In this document: piece after piece, positions 1 through 5,581 of the stretch
Position numbering within the stretch: position 1 is the stretch's first letter
Layout: each line of letters opens with the position of its first letter
Assembly (NCBI GenBank): GCA_017471125.1
Contig: JAFUWR010000255.1
Location: 1-5,581 of the forward strand
Direction of reading: 5' to 3'
DNA length: 5,581 nt
Source: Clostridia bacterium
GTDB lineage: Bacteria; Bacillota; Clostridia; Christensenellales; Aristaeellaceae
Position numbers and translations under genes: made by a program
The notes under the pieces: generated by a model
Database searches by the model: none
Seen by the model: the letters and a program-made list of their open reading frames with translations, nothing else
What the model was told of the DNA's origin: nothing

Positions 1-1377
1 CTCGAGGACATCCCGATGGGCCACAAGGTGGCGCTTCGGGACATCGCGGCGGGCGAGCCGGTCATCAAATACGGCTTCCCCATCGGCGCGGCCACCGAGG
101 CCATCCCGGCGGGCGGCCACGTGCACACCCACAACCTCCACACGCTGCTGTCCGGCGCGCTGGAGTACGAGCATCATCCGACCCACCCGGCGCTCGAGCC
201 CCTGAAGCCCGCCACGTTCCAGGGCTATCCCCGCAAGCTCGGCCGCCCGGGCATCCGCAACGAGCTGTGGATCCTGCCCACGGTGGGCTGCGTGAACGAC
301 GTGGCCCAGGCCCTGGCGAAGGAAGCGCAGCGACTGGTGGGCGGCGGCGTGGAGGGCGTATACGCCTTCACCCATCCCTACGGCTGCTCCCAGATGGGCG
401 GCGACCAGGACAACACCCGCCAGGTGCTGGCCGATCTGGCGACCCACCCCAACGCCGGCGGCGTGCTGCTGCTGGGCCTGGGCTGTGAGAACAGCGGCAT
501 CGACCAGATCCTGCCCCACATGGGCGAATACGACGCGGCCCGGGTGCGCACCCTGGTCACCCAGCAGGTGGAGGAAGAGCTGGAGGCCGGCATGGCCCTG
601 CTCGAGGAGCTGGCCGCGCGCATGAAGGACGAGGTCCGCGTGCCCTGTCCCGCCGACCAGTTGGTCGTCGGCCTCAAGTGCGGCGGCTCGGACGGCCTGT
701 CGGGCATCACAGCCAACCCCACCATCGGCGTGTTCTCGGACCTGCTGGGCGCCATGGGCGGCACCACCATACTCACCGAGGTGCCGGAGATGTTCGGCGC
801 GGAGACGATCCTGATGGACCGCTGCGGCGACGAGGCGCTGTTCGACAAGACGGTCCACCTCATCAACGACTTCAAGGCCTACTTCGAGTCCTACCACATG
901 CCGGTCTACGAGAACCCCTCCCCCGGCAACAAGGCCGGCGGCATCACCACGCTGGAGGACAAGGCCCTGGGCTGCACCCAGAAGAGCGGCTCCGGCCCGG
1001 TGAAGGGCGTGTTGAAGTACGCCGAGAAGGTCCAGGTCCCCGGCCTGAACCTGCTGTCCGCCCCGGGCAACGACCTGGTGGCCTCCACGGCGCTGGCGGC
1101 GTCCGGCGCGCAGCTGGTGCTGTTCTCCACCGGCCGCGGCACGCCCTTCGGCTGCCCGGTGCCCACGGTGAAGATCGCCTCCAACACCCCGCTGGCCACC
1201 AAGAAGAAGAACTGGATCGACTTCGACGCGGGCCGCCTGCTGTCCGGCATGACGCTGGACGAACTGGGCCAGGCGCTGATGGATTACGTGCTCGCCGTCG
1301 CAAGCGGCCAGCCCACCCGCAACGAGCAAAACGGCTTCCACGACCTGGCGATCTTCAAGCAGGGCGTCACCCTGTAA
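1..1377 (+). CDS. uxaA: Altronate dehydratase (UxaA family), 5'-truncated by the window edge
   Basis: Probably converts D-altronate to 2-keto-3-deoxy-D-gluconate and water in the cytoplasmic galacturonate branch of hexuronate catabolism. Reading frame 1 is open from base 1, and the ATG at 16 lies inside the conserved SAF domain (GHKVALRDI), so the true start is upstream. About 40 residues are missing compared with the roughly 495-residue E. coli enzyme; 458 are visible. In visible numbering the SAF part covers about 1-50. The large catalytic GD_AH_C domain follows, with hallmarks GYPRKLGRPGIRNE (71-84), VGCVND (Cys97), YGCSQMGGDQDN (Cys129), LGLGCEN (Cys162), KCGGSDGLSGITANP (Cys227), SPGNKAGGITTLEDK and STGRGTPFGCPVP. 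No frameshift or internal stop is seen. It ends at a strong terminator, so it is probably the last gene of its operon. Galactarate dehydratase (GarD) or a sulfolactate lyase-type relative is the alternative; the fused SAF and catalytic domains with this motif set favour UxaA. The substrate is inferred from family. Confidence 0.9.
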   Translation, partial: LEDIPMGHKVALRDIAAGEPVIKYGFPIGAATEAIPAGGHVHTHNLHTLLSGALEYEHHPTHPALEPLKPATFQGYPRKLGRPGIRNELWILPTVGCVNDVAQALAKEAQRLVGGGVEGVYAFTHPYGCSQMGGDQDNTRQVLADLATHPNAGGVLLLGLGCENSGIDQILPHMGEYDAARVRTLVTQQVEEELEAGMALLEELAARMKDEVRVPCPADQLVVGLKCGGSDGLSGITANPTIGVFSDLLGAMGGTTILTEVPEMFGAETILMDRCGDEALFDKTVHLINDFKAYFESYHMPVYENPSPGNKAGGITTLEDKALGCTQKSGSGPVKGVLKYAEKVQVPGLNLLSAPGNDLVASTALAASGAQLVLFSTGRGTPFGCPVPTVKIASNTPLATKKKNWIDFDAGRLLSGMTLDELGQALMDYVLAVASGQPTRNEQNGFHDLAIFKQGVTL

Positions 1378-1397
1378 ACACCCCGCGTATCATTCCC

Positions 1398-1432
1398 TAC
1401 CGTTTGTGCCGATGGCGCAAACGGTATTTATT
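1398..1432 (+). terminator. Rho-independent terminator after uxaA
   Basis: A 13-bp stem (arms 1398-1410 and 1414-1426, TACCGTTTGTGCC with GGCGCAAACGGTA, one G-T wobble) closes a GAT loop. It is followed at once by TTTATT (1427-1432). It begins about 20 bases after the uxaA stop codon and lies upstream of the next promoter, so it separates the two transcription units. Confidence 0.85.
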
Positions 1433-1455
1433 GGTCAAAATATGGTAAACCCCAG

Positions 1456-1484
1456 TGGACATCTCCGGGAAAAGCTGATATAAT
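1456..1484 (+). promoter_or_regulatory. Strong sigma-A-type promoter for the HD-GYP gene
   Basis: TGGACA (1456-1461, five of six matches to the -35 consensus) is separated by exactly 17 bases from a perfect TATAAT (1479-1484). An extended -10 TG lies at 1476-1477. Transcription should start near 1490-1492, giving a leader of about 55 bases before the ATG at 1546. The leader is too short for a typical c-di-GMP riboswitch, and none is recognised. No operator could be assigned. Confidence 0.85.
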
Positions 1485-1545
1485 GAAGATGGCGTTGAAT
1501 ACGTTCAAGACCGAGATCCCCACCATCGACATGAGGTGAAACGAT

Positions 1546-3684
1546 ATGCAGAACCATCCGTCATCGACCCGGAAGCGGAACAGCCGCGGCTACCTGTTCC
1601 TGCTGTGCGCCGCGGGCCTGCTGATCAACTTCGTCGGCGTCCACCTGGCCCGAGGGCTGAAGCTGCCGCTGTACCTGGACAACATCGGCAGCGCCCTGGC
1701 GGCGGCGCTGGGCGGCTACATCCCGGGCATCATCGTGGGCTTTTTGACGAACCTGGTCAACGGCCTCGACGACTACGAGACCGCCTACTACGGCTCGCTG
1801 ACGGTGATGATCGCGGTGGCCTCGGCCTACTATGCCTCAAAGGGGTACTATAAAAAGGTCTACAAGCTGCCCGTCATCATCCTCACCTTCGCGTTCATCG
1901 GCGGCGTCATCGGCTCGATACTGACGTGGCTTCTGTACGGCCTGAGCTTCGGCTCGGGCATCTCGGCCCCGCTGGCCCACCGCATCTTCGCCGCGGGCCA
2001 CCTGAGCGAGTTCTGGAGCCAGCTCTCCGCGGACGTGCTGATCGACCTGGCGGACAAGACCATCACCGTCGTGATCATCGCGCTGGTGCTGAAGCTCCTG
2101 CCGGCGCGGCTGCGCGACAGGTTCTACTTCTACGGGTGGCAGCAGGCCCCGCTGTCGTCCCAGGCCCAGCAGGCGGTGGACGCCAAGAACGCCCGGGGCA
2201 TCTCCCTGCGGGTGAAGATCATCCTGCTGGTGGCCGCGGCCACGCTGGTCACCGCCATGGTGGTCACGGCCATCAGCTTCATCCACTACCGCACCGCCGC
2301 CATCAACGAGCAGACCGAGCTGGCCCAGGGCGTGGTGCAGGTGATGCAGGACACCATCGACCACGACCGCATCGACGAATACATCGAGCAGGGCGAGGCG
2401 GCCGAGGGCTACCTGGAGGTGGAGGCGGTGCTCAAGCACCTGATGGACTCCACCGAGAACATCGAATACTGCTACGTCTACCGCATCCTCGAGGACGGCT
2501 GCCATGTGGTATTCGACCCGGACACCGACGACCTGCCCGGCGAGGACCCCGGCGCGATCGTGGGCTTCGACAACGCCTTTGACAAGTACCTGCCCGACCT
2601 GCTGGCCGGCAAGCCCATCGAGCCCGTGGTGTCCAACGAGACCTACGGCTGGCTGCTGACCATCTACGACCCCGTCTACGACAGCAACGGCGTCTGCCAG
2701 TGCTACGCGGCGGTGGACATCAACATGAGCCACATCGCCACCAGCGGCTACCAGTTCCTGGCCCGGGTCATATCGCTGTTCTTCGGCTTCTTCATCATGA
2801 TCCTGACCGTAGGCATCTGGCTGGCGGAGTACAACATCATACTGCCCATCAACTCCATGGCGCTGACCTCCGGCCGCTTCGCCTACGACAGCGAGTCCGC
2901 CCGGGAGGGCGCGCTGGAGAGCATCGAGGCGCTGGACATCCGCACCGGCGACGAGATCGAGAACCTGTACCACTCGATGGTCAAGACCACCGAGGACATG
3001 GTGAAGTTCATCGCCCAGATGGAGCGGCAGAACCAGGTCATCGGCAAGCTGCAAAACGGCCTGATCCTGGTGCTGGCCGACATGGTCGAGAGCCGCGACC
3101 AGTGCACCGGCGACCACGTCCGCAAGACCGCGGCCTACACCCGCATCATCATGGACCAGCTCCGCAAGGAGGGCGTCTACCTGGATCAGCTCACCGACGA
3201 GTTCGTCTACGACGTGGAGAACTCCGCGCCGCTGCACGACGTGGGCAAGATCCAGGTGCCCGACGCCATCCTCAACAAGCCCGGCAAGCTGACCGACGAG
3301 GAGTTCGAGATCATGAAGACCCACACCACCGCCGGCAGCGAGATCATCGCCCGGGCGATGGACATGGTCTCCGAGGGCACCTCGGGCTACCTCAAGGAGG
3401 CCATGAACCTGGCCCACTACCACCACGAGAAGTGGAACGGCAGGGGCTACCCCTGCGGCCTCAAGGGTCAGGACATCCCCCTGTCCGCCCGCATCATGGC
3501 CGTGGCCGACGTGTTCGACGCGCTGGTCTCCCGCCGCAGCTACAAGGAAGGCTTCCCCTACGAGAAGGCCATGGCCATCATCCAGGAGGGCTCCGGCAGC
3601 CACTTCGACCCCGCCGTGGCGGGCGCGTTCATGCGCGCCGGCGACGAGGTCCGCAGGGTGATGAATATGTATCTGGGAAATTAG
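1546..3684 (+). CDS. Membrane sensor HD-GYP phosphodiesterase with ECF S-component-like N-terminus and Cache-like domain
   Basis: Predicted to hydrolyse cyclic di-GMP at the inner face of the membrane, controlled by ligand sensing. Residues about 15-195 form a hydrophobic multi-helix domain (LYLDNIGSALAAALGGYIPG, then IIVGFLTNLVNGL) that resembles ECF-transporter substrate-binding S components. A helix at about 225-246 leads to a ~155-residue extracytoplasmic region. That region ends in a Cache-like pattern (YGWLLTIYDPVYDSNG, then AAVDINM). The next helix is at about 404-426, followed by a HAMP/coiled-coil-like linker to about 500. The C-terminal HD-GYP domain keeps its usual residues: His524 (GDHVRKTA), His564-Asp565 (HDVGK), His593, HHEKWNGRGYP (626-636) and Asp655 (VADVFDAL), so it should be active. 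The start is supported by GAGGTGA at 1533-1539, six bases upstream. The stop codon lies inside a heptamer repeat, so the last residues may be recent. Catalytic class is firm; the sensor assignments are by pattern, and the ligand is unknown. Confidence 0.88.
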   Translation: MQNHPSSTRKRNSRGYLFLLCAAGLLINFVGVHLARGLKLPLYLDNIGSALAAALGGYIPGIIVGFLTNLVNGLDDYETAYYGSLTVMIAVASAYYASKGYYKKVYKLPVIILTFAFIGGVIGSILTWLLYGLSFGSGISAPLAHRIFAAGHLSEFWSQLSADVLIDLADKTITVVIIALVLKLLPARLRDRFYFYGWQQAPLSSQAQQAVDAKNARGISLRVKIILLVAAATLVTAMVVTAISFIHYRTAAINEQTELAQGVVQVMQDTIDHDRIDEYIEQGEAAEGYLEVEAVLKHLMDSTENIEYCYVYRILEDGCHVVFDPDTDDLPGEDPGAIVGFDNAFDKYLPDLLAGKPIEPVVSNETYGWLLTIYDPVYDSNGVCQCYAAVDINMSHIATSGYQFLARVISLFFGFFIMILTVGIWLAEYNIILPINSMALTSGRFAYDSESAREGALESIEALDIRTGDEIENLYHSMVKTTEDMVKFIAQMERQNQVIGKLQNGLILVLADMVESRDQCTGDHVRKTAAYTRIIMDQLRKEGVYLDQLTDEFVYDVENSAPLHDVGKIQVPDAILNKPGKLTDEEFEIMKTHTTAGSEIIARAMDMVSEGTSGYLKEAMNLAHYHHEKWNGRGYPCGLKGQDIPLSARIMAVADVFDALVSRRSYKEGFPYEKAMAIIQEGSGSHFDPAVAGAFMRAGDEVRRVMNMYLGN

Positions 3685-3723
3685 GGAACAGGGATTAGGG
3701 AATAGGGAATAGGGATTAGAGGG
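3682..3723 (+). repeat. Heptamer array, consensus TAGGGAW
   Basis: Six consecutive 7-base units lie in register: TAGGGAA, CAGGGAT, TAGGGAA, TAGGGAA, TAGGGAT and a degenerate TAGAGGG. The first three bases of the first unit are the TAG stop codon of the HD-GYP gene. The units are contiguous with no spacers, so this is a short tandem repeat, not a CRISPR. It is much lower in G+C than the neighbouring genes. No function is evident. Confidence 0.8.
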
Positions 3724-3732
3724 ACCGCGTAG

Positions 3733-3801
3733 GGGCGGCATGCCTTCCCCTTTAGGGGAAGGTGGCATTTGCGAAGCAAATGACGGATGAGGTCGCCGCC
3801 C
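3733..3801 (+). repeat. Structured intergenic repeat, copy 1
   Basis: The core at 3742-3794 is nearly identical to 5512-5563 in the same orientation. It holds two perfect hairpins in tandem: CCTTCCCC/GGGGAAGG (3743-3750 with 3755-3762, loop TTTA) and CATTTGC/GCAAATG (3766-3772 with 3776-3782, loop GAA). An invariant ACGGATGAGGTC follows. Flanking GGGCGGC (3733-3739) and GCCGCCC (3795-3801) can pair to enclose both hairpins. An alternative 8-bp pairing, GACGGATG (3782-3789) with CATCCGTC (3803-3810), would compete with that outer stem. There is no T-tract, so it is not a standard terminator. It resembles dispersed intergenic repeats of gut Clostridia from memory; whether it is mobile or works as RNA is unknown. 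Confidence 0.85.
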
Positions 3802-3816
3802 GCATCCGTCGTCCCC

Positions 3817-3851
3817 CTGGTGCCTGGTGTCTGGTGCCTGATCCCTGGTGA
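3817..3851 (+). repeat. Heptamer array, consensus CTGGTGY
   Basis: Five contiguous 7-base units are in register: CTGGTGC, CTGGTGT, CTGGTGC, CTGATCC and CTGGTGA. The pyrimidine-rich units that follow (CTCCACT, CTTCTCT, CCCCACT, to 3872) keep the 7-base step but drift from the consensus. The array lies between the structured repeat and the ribosome binding site of the HTH gene. It differs in sequence from the array at 3682-3723 but shares its period. No promoter could be seen in it. Confidence 0.75.
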
Positions 3852-3895
3852 CTCCACTCTTCTCTCCCCACTCTGCAAAACGGAGGTCTTGCACG

Positions 3896-4282
3896 ATGAA
3901 AAAACTCCGCAGCAGGCTCCAGGATCTGATGTGGGAAAAGCACATCACCTCCGAGGCGCTGGCCGAAGCGACGGGCATCGACGTGAAGCGCGTCTACGAA
4001 TACCGCGACGGCGCGCTGCGCGCGGTGGACCTTCGGGAGCTGGAGGCCATCATGGACGCGCTGGCGCTGACGGGCCTGGACGAGCTCTACGAGCTGCGCG
4101 CCGAGGACCCGGACGACCTGCGCCTCGGCGACAGCGTCGACGGCGACGACGAGTGGCACGCCCCCTGTCCCGCCAATCCCGGCCACCGCCACGACTGGTA
4201 CAAGGACATGGAGGTCTCCAATTCCGTCTACCAGGAGTTCGAGTGCCGCGTCTGCGGAAAGCGGATACACCTGATCTGGTAA
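3896..4282 (+). CDS. Small HTH (Xre-like) protein with C-terminal zinc-ribbon-like motif
   Basis: A 128-residue cytoplasmic protein, probably DNA-binding. Residues about 3-60 read as a Cro/C1-type helix-turn-helix: RLQDLMWEKHITSEALAEAT, then GIDVKRVYEYRDG, then a helix ending in ALTGLDELYEL. An acidic linker (about 68-86) follows. The tail has Cys91, His97, His99 and a CRVC pair (Cys117, Cys120), a plausible zinc ribbon. The ATG at 3896 is chosen because GGAGGT (3882-3887) sits eight bases upstream; an in-frame ATG at 3848 lies in the repeat-rich region without a ribosome binding site. The stop is 22 bases before the cupin gene, which suggests an operon and possible regulation of its own neighbours. 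No close family name is recognised. HTH is fairly sure; zinc binding and the target are inferred. Confidence 0.8.
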   Translation: MKKLRSRLQDLMWEKHITSEALAEATGIDVKRVYEYRDGALRAVDLRELEAIMDALALTGLDELYELRAEDPDDLRLGDSVDGDDEWHAPCPANPGHRHDWYKDMEVSNSVYQEFECRVCGKRIHLIW

Positions 4283-4304
4283 TAAATATAAGGAGGACAT
4301 CCCC

Positions 4305-4799
4305 ATGCGCACCATCAAGGCCGTGCCGATCACCATCGAGAATTTCCGTCCCTACGGCTCCTTCGCCAGCATGCTGGACCCGCAGGGCAACTGCTTCCCC
4401 GGCGACAACACCTTCTACCCGGACCAGGTGGAGCTGAACGTGCAGGGCGGCAAGCCCATCACCTTCTCCCCGCTGACCGTAAAGAAGCCCGAAAGGATGA
4501 TCGTCAGCCAGGCGGAGTACCACAACTACACCGGCGAGGGCATCATGATCCTGGACGACGACGCCGTGCTGCACGTGGCCCCGCCGTCGAACCACGTCAT
4601 CGTGCCCGAAAAGACCGAGGCGTTCATCGTGCCCAAGGGGACCATGGTCAAGCTCAACACCGCCGTGTGGCACCTGGCCCCGCTGCCGGTGCACAACGAC
4701 CTGCTGCACGTCATGATCGTGCTGCCCGAGCGGGTCTACGGCAACGACTGCACCGTCTGCGACTACCCCGAGGACCGGCAAGTGGAGATCGTGCTCTGA
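4305..4799 (+). CDS. AllA-like cupin (ureidoglycolate lyase family-like)
   Basis: A 164-residue soluble protein whose layout resembles the ureidoglycolate lyase (AllA) fold. It opens with IKAVPITIENFRPYGSF (4-20). A middle section has YHNYTGEGIMIL (72-83), and a cupin-like second half contains FIVPKGTMVKLNTAVWHLAP (Trp122, His123) and HNDLLHVMIVLP (His130, His135), ending in NDCTV. The length matches AllA (about 160). AllA itself cleaves ureidoglycolate to glyoxylate and urea in purine and allantoin breakdown, but no other gene of that pathway is in the window. The true substrate may therefore be a different, perhaps sugar-derived, acid. A strong AGGAGG (4291-4296) lies eight bases upstream of the ATG. 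The gene ends one base before the HAD gene, so the two are almost certainly co-expressed. DUF4867-type cupins are an alternative. The fold is moderately sure; the reaction is unknown. Confidence 0.72.
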   Translation: MRTIKAVPITIENFRPYGSFASMLDPQGNCFPGDNTFYPDQVELNVQGGKPITFSPLTVKKPERMIVSQAEYHNYTGEGIMILDDDAVLHVAPPSNHVIVPEKTEAFIVPKGTMVKLNTAVWHLAPLPVHNDLLHVMIVLPERVYGNDCTVCDYPEDRQVEIVL

Positions 4800-4800
4800 T

Positions 4801-5394
4801 ATGCGCAACATCATACTCGACATGGGCAACGTGCTCCTCAACTACGACCCCGCCCACTTCGTCCAGCGCGAGGACCTGCCGCCGGAGGATCGGGCGCTGC
4901 TGCTCAAGCACGTGTTCCGCGCCCCGGAATGGCCGATGATGGACGCCGGGGCGATGGACGAGCCCGAGTTTGAACGGCTCGTCTATGCACGCATCCCCGA
5001 ACGGCTCCACGCCACGGCCCGCCGGCTGATCTACGGCTGGGAGGACCCCGTCGAACCCATCCCCGGCATGGCCGAATTGGTGAAGGACTGCAAGGCCCGA
5101 GGCATGGGCGTCTACCTGCTCTCCAACGCCAGCCGCCGCCAGCCCCAGTACTGGCCCACCATCCCCGGGCATGAGTATTTCGACGGGACCGTCGTCTCCG
5201 CCTTCGAGCGTCAGGTCAAGCCCGGCCCCGAGATCTACCGCATCCTCCTCGACCGCTTCGCCCTCGACCCCGCCGACTGCCTGTTCGTCGACGACATGCC
5301 CCAGAACGTGGAGGGGGCCAGGAAGGTGGGGATGCAGGGATTCCTGTTTAAGGGAAATGCGGACGAATTGCGTGATTATATCTTCTCTCACTGA
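4801..5394 (+). CDS. HAD-superfamily hydrolase, subfamily IA (YihX-like phosphatase)
   Basis: A 197-residue cytoplasmic hydrolase, most likely a phosphatase acting on a small phosphorylated metabolite. HAD motif I is DMGNVL with nucleophile Asp7. Motif II is the serine in LLSNAS (Ser108). Motif III is Lys140 in VKPGPEIY. Motif IV is VDDMPQNVEGA (Asp164, Asp165). A helical cap (about 15-90) lies between motifs I and II, as in class C1. Where many HAD phosphatases have a second Asp (DxD), this protein has DxG. YihX, a sugar-1-phosphate phosphatase of E. coli, also has a DxGNV motif, so this is likely a subfamily trait and not loss of function. The ATG follows the cupin stop codon by one base, and only a weak GTGGAG (4782-4787) precedes it, suggesting translational coupling. 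A terminator follows shortly after. Family is firm; the substrate is unknown. Confidence 0.88.
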   Translation: MRNIILDMGNVLLNYDPAHFVQREDLPPEDRALLLKHVFRAPEWPMMDAGAMDEPEFERLVYARIPERLHATARRLIYGWEDPVEPIPGMAELVKDCKARGMGVYLLSNASRRQPQYWPTIPGHEYFDGTVVSAFERQVKPGPEIYRILLDRFALDPADCLFVDDMPQNVEGARKVGMQGFLFKGNADELRDYIFSH

Positions 5395-5411
5395 TATTCC
5401 TCCGGGGGCAC

Positions 5412-5441
5412 AAGGCCACCTTTAGTAAAGGTTGCCTTTTT
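5412..5441 (+). terminator. Rho-independent terminator of the HTH-cupin-HAD operon
   Basis: A 12-position stem (arms 5412-5423 and 5427-5438, one C-T mismatch) closes an AGT loop and runs into TTTTT (5437-5441). An outer CGGGGG (5403-5408) can also pair with CCCCCG (5442-5447), enclosing the whole hairpin together with its T-tract. A second TTTTT follows at 5456-5460. It starts 18 bases after the HAD stop codon. Confidence 0.82.
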
Positions 5442-5499
5442 CCCCCGTACCCCCCTTTTTCTATCCAAACATACGTTGGTACGAATTTGGAGCGCTCCG

Positions 5500-5574
5500 C
5501 GCCAGCCAAAAGCCTTCCCCTTTGGGGAAGGTGGCATTTGCGAAGCAAATGACGGATGAGGTCCCCGGCTGGCG
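5500..5574 (+). repeat. Structured intergenic repeat, copy 2
   Basis: The core at 5512-5563 matches 3742-3794 except for the first loop (TTT instead of TTTA). Its hairpins are 5513-5520 with 5524-5531 and 5535-5541 with 5545-5551. The outer arms are CGCCAGCC (5500-5507) and GGCTGGCG (5567-5574): unlike the arms of copy 1, yet again complementary. The element runs to the window edge, so its right boundary is uncertain. The stretch between the terminator and this repeat (about 5448-5499) shows no gene. Confidence 0.85.
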
Positions 5575-5581
5575 GCGCAAC

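Noticed and set aside
678..1448. Open frame overlapping uxaA in another plus-strand frame
   Set aside because: Arg/Gly/His-rich shadow translation; the uxaA frame carries all the family motifs.
1485..1545. c-di-GMP riboswitch upstream of the HD-GYP gene
   Set aside because: The leader is only about 55 bases and shows no GEMM-like paired structure.
3743..3762. CCTTCCCC hairpin as a transcription terminator
   Set aside because: No T-tract follows it, and the same hairpin occurs inside a larger repeat at 5513-5531 after a real terminator.
3733..3801. Insertion sequence
   Set aside because: No transposase gene or clear target-site duplication is visible around either copy; at most it is a small non-coding element.
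3682..3872. CRISPR array
   Set aside because: Units are contiguous 7-mers without spacers, and no cas-like gene is present.
3848..3895. Upstream in-frame ATG for the HTH gene
   Set aside because: It lies in the heptamer region, has no ribosome binding site and would add a Ser/Pro-rich tail; ATG 3896 has GGAGGT at the right distance.
1837..3978. Long open frame on the minus strand opposite the HD-GYP gene
   Set aside because: Its product is a Val/Gly/His/Asp-rich sequence with no domain pattern, typical of antisense frames in GC-rich DNA, while the plus strand has clear membrane and catalytic motifs.

Overview
The window looks like chromosomal DNA of a high-GC Clostridia-like Firmicute, probably an uncultured gut anaerobe. 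Three things suggest this. Codon third positions are strongly G/C. Translation starts carry strong AGGAGG-type ribosome binding sites and a near-consensus sigma-A promoter. The gene families fit too: a UxaA-type sugar acid dehydratase and a large membrane HD-GYP protein of a kind common in Lachnospiraceae/Oscillospiraceae relatives. The taxon is an inference from style, not a match.

Layout, all genes on the + strand: (1) positions 1-1377 hold the 3' part of an altronate dehydratase gene (uxaA), closed by a clear rho-independent terminator at 1398-1432. (2) A strong promoter at 1456-1484 precedes a 712-residue membrane sensor with a C-terminal HD-GYP domain (1546-3684). (3) The gap 3685-3895 contains no gene but is full of repeats: a heptamer array that starts inside the HD-GYP stop codon, a two-hairpin structured repeat, and a second, different heptamer array. 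(4) Three tightly spaced genes follow: a small helix-turn-helix protein with a zinc-ribbon-like tail (3896-4282), an AllA-like cupin (4305-4799) and a HAD-family phosphatase (4801-5394). They end at a terminator around 5412-5441. (5) A second copy of the structured repeat fills the right end (5500-5574).

How they may work together: UxaA belongs to hexuronate catabolism and its partners should lie upstream of the window. The HD-GYP protein probably lowers cyclic di-GMP in response to an extracellular or membrane-bound ligand. The HTH/cupin/HAD genes look like one operon of unknown metabolic purpose. No terminator with a T-tract is visible between the HD-GYP gene and this operon, and no separate promoter was found, so transcription from 1456 could run to 5441.

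No clearly new defence, mobile or RNA-guided system is present. The most notable items are the structured repeat, whose outer stem differs in sequence between the two copies yet still pairs in both, the heptamer arrays around one copy, and the unusual domain layout of the HD-GYP sensor.
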